A DNA stretch of 64,000 nucleotides from Sporobolomyces roseus (Eukaryota > Basidiomycota > Microbotryomycetes > Sporidiobolales > Sporidiobolaceae): NCBI GenBank assembly GCA_016617785.1, contig JADILM010000005.1:496001-560000 (forward strand), read 5' to 3'. The notes beneath the pieces are model-generated. The model ran no database searches, was not told the DNA's origin, and saw only the letters and a list, made by a program, of their open reading frames with translations. A program made the translations under genes and the position numbers. Of this stretch, positions 60,101 to 64,000 are shown one piece after another (position 1 is the first letter of the stretch; each line of letters starts with the position of its first letter).

Positions 60101-61795
60101 CCTAGTACGCCTCGTCGAAGCTTCTTCGGCGAGCCGAGTAGATTTGCTTGGGATGATGAAAGGTGGGAAGTTTGGAAGAGGTCGAGGAGTTTGTCGACAT
60201 CATCTAGTCCAGCGTGAGTCTTGCCAGATCGGTCGCCGGAAGGTCTTTTCGCGATCAGGACTGTGTCGGAGAAGAGGAAGAGGGTACAGCGAAGAACAGT
60301 TGGTCGAGAATCGGCAATTTCGATGATTTCGTCAACATCGATGCAGTCGATGAACTGTCGGTCGTAGGCCATCATCGAGTCCTGCGCAAAGCAGTGGATC
60401 AGTATCTGGAGGTTCGAGAGCGAGTTATAGCGAGAACATACGGGAAACCCATCGATAGTCTCCTTCAAACTCCAGAATATCGCTGCTCTCCTCGTTTCGT
60501 CGTCTATCTTCATACTGCAAATCTCCGTCAAGATACCCGCTGCGATCTGCAGAGGTTCGACATCTTCGCTATCTTGAGGAATATGGTGAATGATCGCTGT
60601 AATGCGAAACAGGTGAGCGGATCATCGAACCCAAAGAAAAGGAAACGAGGACGAACGATCAATCATTAAACGATACCTCGAGACTCGCTGGAACGGCTCT
60701 GCGAGGAACTCCTTGAATCCTCCCGTAGTTTGCGCTGTCTCCCGACTGTGCACTTGTGTTCGCTCGATGAATTCCCTGAAAGATGAATTCCGTTGTTCGA
60801 GGTCTCGTCGAATCGCTTCCGAGGATCCAACGTTTGCTAACCACTTCTTGAAAGGCTCCATCTTCTCGACCTAAGCAGTGTAACAAGATCGATCAGGCTA
60901 AGGGATTGGAAGCAGGAAGAAGGGGAAACTTACATGAGAAAGGATCGTTTCACCGAAACCACTCGGTAATCTCGATCTATCCCTCCTCATTTCCTCATCG
61001 ATCTGCCGCAGATCTCGTTCGAATCCTTCTGCGATAGGAACGAGCTGTTCGATGTTGATGAATAGGTGAGTTGCTTCGAATTGAGGGATGATGGCAGTTT
61101 CTCGTTTTCGTGAGAACGATCGAAGTGGTGAAGCGTAGTCCTGTGAGGAAGGGAGCAACTGTCAGCTTGCAGCCAATAAGCAGAGGAACAGCTATGAACG
61201 CACTCGTAGTAAACTCTTGATCTTTCGCAAATAACTCTCCTCAGTGACCCAAAGTTCGTGTAAATTCTGCCTCACTCGATCCAGATCTACTTTCGGTGGC
61301 TTCCCGGGTGTCATCGGTCTGATTTGAGGTTGATCTGTACTTTCAGAATCTGGCAACTTAATCGCTGAACCTAAAGAGTTGACGAAAGATCCTGCGACTG
61401 TTTTTCATTGACACAGGATCAGCGAACGAACTCTATCAACACATTTCGCGGGGTCAGACTAATCAGGAGAGCTTACCTGGTGGATAGACGCATTCCCCTG
61501 CTTCATCGAGATCGATCTCGTCCAATACAACATCACAAAACACTTGTTTCCGTTTACCCTTTCCAATCTCTCCCTGTCCTCCCCCAGTAATATCCCCTTG
61601 TGATCTACTCCTACCATGTCCAGCTTTCTGTTCCCATTGTCTTCTGAGTGACCCTGTCCCGACTGGCTGTTGATACCTAGATCCAGATGGACTTGCTGTT
61701 GAGAAGTTCGTAGGAGCTGCTGACATGGTTTGAGACCTTGGTCGAGTACTCCGAAGAGGTGTAGATACTAGAGGAGGAGATAGAATAGATGTCAT
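57130..61795 (-). CDS. Rho guanine-nucleotide exchange factor, Bud3-like (DH-PH plus coiled coil)
   Basis: One gene of many exons from 61795 (MTSILSPPL) to the stop at 57130. Exon 1 is Ser/Arg-rich (to about 61477). The DH domain runs through ELWVTEESYLRKIKSLL, EATHLFINIEQLVPI, SEAIRRDLEQRNSSFREF and FKEFLAEPFQRVSRYRLMI. These read as the CR1 and CR3 blocks of Dbl homology. A PH-like region (DRQFIDCIDVDEIIEI, TLFLFSDTVLIAKR, WLNRFGETIL) follows. The middle 500 residues are Ser/Pro-rich disordered sequence (59582-58089). The C-terminus is a coiled coil (EVEMLEQERDLIAADLAALKEEVIV, ATLRRNLEAKEAENVKLLHIYNDMAQEADALL). DH-PH with a long tail fits Bud3, the Rho4 GEF of filamentous fungi that helps place septa. 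The exact exon joins in the middle are uncertain. Confidence 0.75.
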
Positions 61796-62106
61796 ACTCG
61801 ATTGACGCGGTGTGGGAAGAGCGAGAAGGAGGGAGAAGCGGGATTGTTGAAGGACGTTGCAAACCCTGCGTAGAGTGCTAGGAAGGGTCGGTCTGCTTCA
61901 GGGTCCTTCCGAAGGGTATAATGATACTGATAGAGTTCAAGTCGAAGGTGCGTAAGGTCGAGTTGGAGGAGAAGCGGCCGTTTCAAACTTCTCGCTCATT
62001 TCGATCAATGTCTCTCTATTTCGCTACACTCCCCATTCGACGAGAGTGCAAAGTAGAAGTGTATTGTATGACAACAAAGAGAGTAGTAAACATGCGAAAG
62101 AGACTA
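61796..62106. other. Intergenic upstream of the RhoGEF gene
   Basis: 311 bp between the RhoGEF start and the stop of the CRAL-TRIO gene. AT-rich near 62080-62106. No gene is seen. Confidence 0.4.
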
Positions 62107-64000
62107 CTAATTTGACAATTTTAATTCCTTGATCAATAGGTTCGCTTTTTCCTTTCCAACGAGTAACCTCAACGCGATAGCCCTCGATTCCCGCAGAACT
62201 TGACGTGGGGTATCGACAATCGACAACCTCAGAAATCTCTTGATCTTGTCCCGACGATTTGGAGTGCGGATGAGGACGAAGAGGAGTGCGAAATAGAAAT
62301 AAAGCGGGTCGATATCGATGTAGGAAGCGAAAGGACGGGGTGGAGGGACTGCCGGTACAAAGGAAGACGTCGAGGAGGACGAAGCTGAACCGTTGTTGTA
62401 GGAAGACGACGGGCTCTTGGCCCAATGAACCTTCATTCCTCGTTTCTCGAAATCCTTCTCTTTCATCACTGGTTGAGGCTTGACGACTCGTGGTTGCGGC
62501 AGTAGTCCCAGTCCAGTGATCTTGAGTAGCATAGCGAACAGTAGTGATAAGCGATAGCGGATTGCACGGTGAAGGGCGAGGAAGCGGAGAGCGGCGAGAT
62601 AGGTGAGAGTTCGAAGCAAATCTCGTTTGCGACGACGCTGGTGATGGGGTCGAGGAATGCCAGATGGATCGAGATGTGACGAGGGAACGATAGCTGGGTA
62701 GCCAAAGTGAGGGTTCGAAGCGTTGTAAGGCGACTGATAAGGGAAACAAAGGTCAGCACCCATCTTCGAGCGCAGAGATGGATGGAACTCTGCTCACCAT
62801 CGTTTGCATAGCGTGATCAGACAGTGCCGAATCTGTTGTCGATAGGGGTTCGAGACCTCTCCGTCTTGCTGGCGAAGCTTCCCTTGAGGTAGCTCTCGAG
62901 GTCGCCCTCGAAGAGAACCTCGAACTCCGTCTCGAGTGCGAAGTCGAAGGGTATCCCGACTCTCCCGTTCCTCCTCCCGCGTACTCGCTCTGTGTATCAT
63001 CCTCTCCAGCATCACTATCTTCTGAACCCACCGAATCCTCGCTATCCAATTCCCTCTGTGTCTCTTCCAATTTCGCCTGCAACTCAGCCAAACTTCTCAC
63101 CCTCCTCAATGAACCCGTTCCAGCTTCCGTGTCGACCTTCTTCGTTCCTTTGCCCCATCCTCCGAACCATGAAGTAGAAGCGGTAGGCGGACTAGCTTTG
63201 TTTGCGGTAGTCATTACGAGTCCACTCGTTCTTCTCGAAAGTGATGGAGTTCCCGGTCGACTGTTTTCTCCAGCAGAATGGAACACTTCGCTCTTGAGTG
63301 ATGCTGAAGAGACATTGGTCGAGGGTGCGCGAGAGTGAGTCGTCGATTCAGGTTGAGGTTGTCCATATTTCTCGAGAATCGGATTCGAGGGTGTGTATTC
63401 GAATTGAACGTTCCCTCCGTGTTCTGTGAACCCGATTGAGCTTTCAGTTCTCAGAACGGATGTGACAGAATCGATCAATCGCGCTCACCGACGAGCAAAT
63501 GATCTTCATCGAAGAATTCGAGCAATTCTTGTTTACTTGGGAACAGAATCCGTTCGAGAGCTGTATTTGGTAAGACTCGTTTCGCCAATTGCCACATTCC
63601 AGCATACGCCCATCCATAGTTGAGTACGAAGACTGTAAAGATCGGCTCAGCTCGAAGGTCGCGACGCTTCAGAATCGAAACGAAACTCACTCGCTCCAAT
63701 CATTCCTGGGAAATGATTCTTTAGTAGATCCATGAAGAACGGCAAGAGTTCCACTTCCTGTCAAACTCAAGATCGTTCTTCAGTACTCGATATGTGAGGC
63801 TGAAGCAGACTGAACTGACAAGATTCGACATTCCCGCTTTATCCAAATCGACGATCACGACCATTTGCAATGTCGGATCCTGACCTTTCCTCGACCTACT
63901 AAGATCCGACAACCATCTTCTGCCAATCTCCCATCCCAACTTTGACAGATCCTTCAAAGCGTCTAGTTTCCCATCTTCAGTTCGTTGAACATATCTCAAA
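62107..64000 (-). CDS. CRAL-TRIO domain protein with C-terminal membrane segments, 5' partial
   Basis: The gene runs off the right edge; the start is beyond 64000. Visible pieces: the TRIO lipid-binding core (LQMVVIVDLDKAGMSNL, then IFVLNYGWAYAGMWQLAKRVLPNTALERILFP, LLEFFDEDHLL), an EHGG(N) loop, a disordered Ser/Arg linker with an acidic patch (EDSDAGEDDTQ), and a C-terminal part joined across the intron near 62760 (QTM to SPYNASN). This part has hydrophobic runs (LTYLAALRFLAL, YRLSLLFAMLLKITGLGLL, YFYFALLFVLI) and ends KELKLSN. Sec14-like proteins transfer phosphatidylinositol or other lipids. The membrane-anchored C-terminus resembles ER-anchored members; the C-terminal region lacks a recognisable GOLD domain. 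The 5' end is not visible, so no finer class. Confidence 0.8.

Overview
The window is nuclear DNA of a fungus, most likely a basidiomycetous yeast of Pucciniomycotina type; that placement is my inference from style, not from a marker gene. The genes lie on both strands and are compact. Most have several short introns of about 50-90 nt with a clear CTGAC/CTGAT branch site and a CAG/TAG acceptor. Coding leaders are pyrimidine-rich and proteins carry long Ser/Pro-rich disordered stretches. I support 28 intact or window-edge genes plus two pseudogene fragments. I saw no tRNA, rRNA, CRISPR array, transposon or bacterial-style operon. I rebuilt exons by hand from open frames, splice signals and phase continuity, so exon edges are predictions.

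Layout. 1-9.8 kb: HID1 (5' cut by the window), PMT2 and a very long alpha/beta hydrolase. 10-13.6 kb: aldose 1-epimerase, a small MIM2-like membrane protein and a short alpha/beta hydrolase. 13.7-21.1 kb: three consecutive plus-strand secreted proteins (a GPI-anchored ThuA-like protein, a double-psi beta-barrel protein and a pepsin-type aspartic protease). 21.6-26.8 kb: two unrecognised genes, one of 1130 residues with an N-terminal PIP-box-like motif. 26.8-28.9 kb: a gene-poor stretch with two identical 75-bp remnants of an aspartic-protease 3' end. 28.9-40.8 kb: prenylcysteine lyase, a small CBP6/UQCC2-like protein, a TMEM135-like protein, an unknown protein, TIM50, TOM7 and a PB1-like/His-rich protein. 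41.0-44.4 kb: a tandem pair of AIM6-like (GDPD-superfamily) membrane proteins. 44.9-48.2 kb: a disordered protein divergent from a mitochondrial HMG-box protein. 49.7-54.0 kb: zinc alcohol dehydrogenase and PDB1. 54.4-64 kb: CDC7 kinase, a Bud3-like RhoGEF and a CRAL-TRIO protein (5' cut by the window).

Themes. The window is rich in mitochondrial genes: TIM50 and TOM7 share a 191-bp divergent promoter, and PDB1 and the HMG-box protein have presequence-like N-termini. A second theme is the secretory route and cell surface (HID1, PMT2, the three secreted proteins). I found no convincing new multi-gene system. The best leads are the AIM6-like tandem pair, the PIP-box protein, the duplicated protease remnants, two GC-AG introns and the oversized PDB1 intron.
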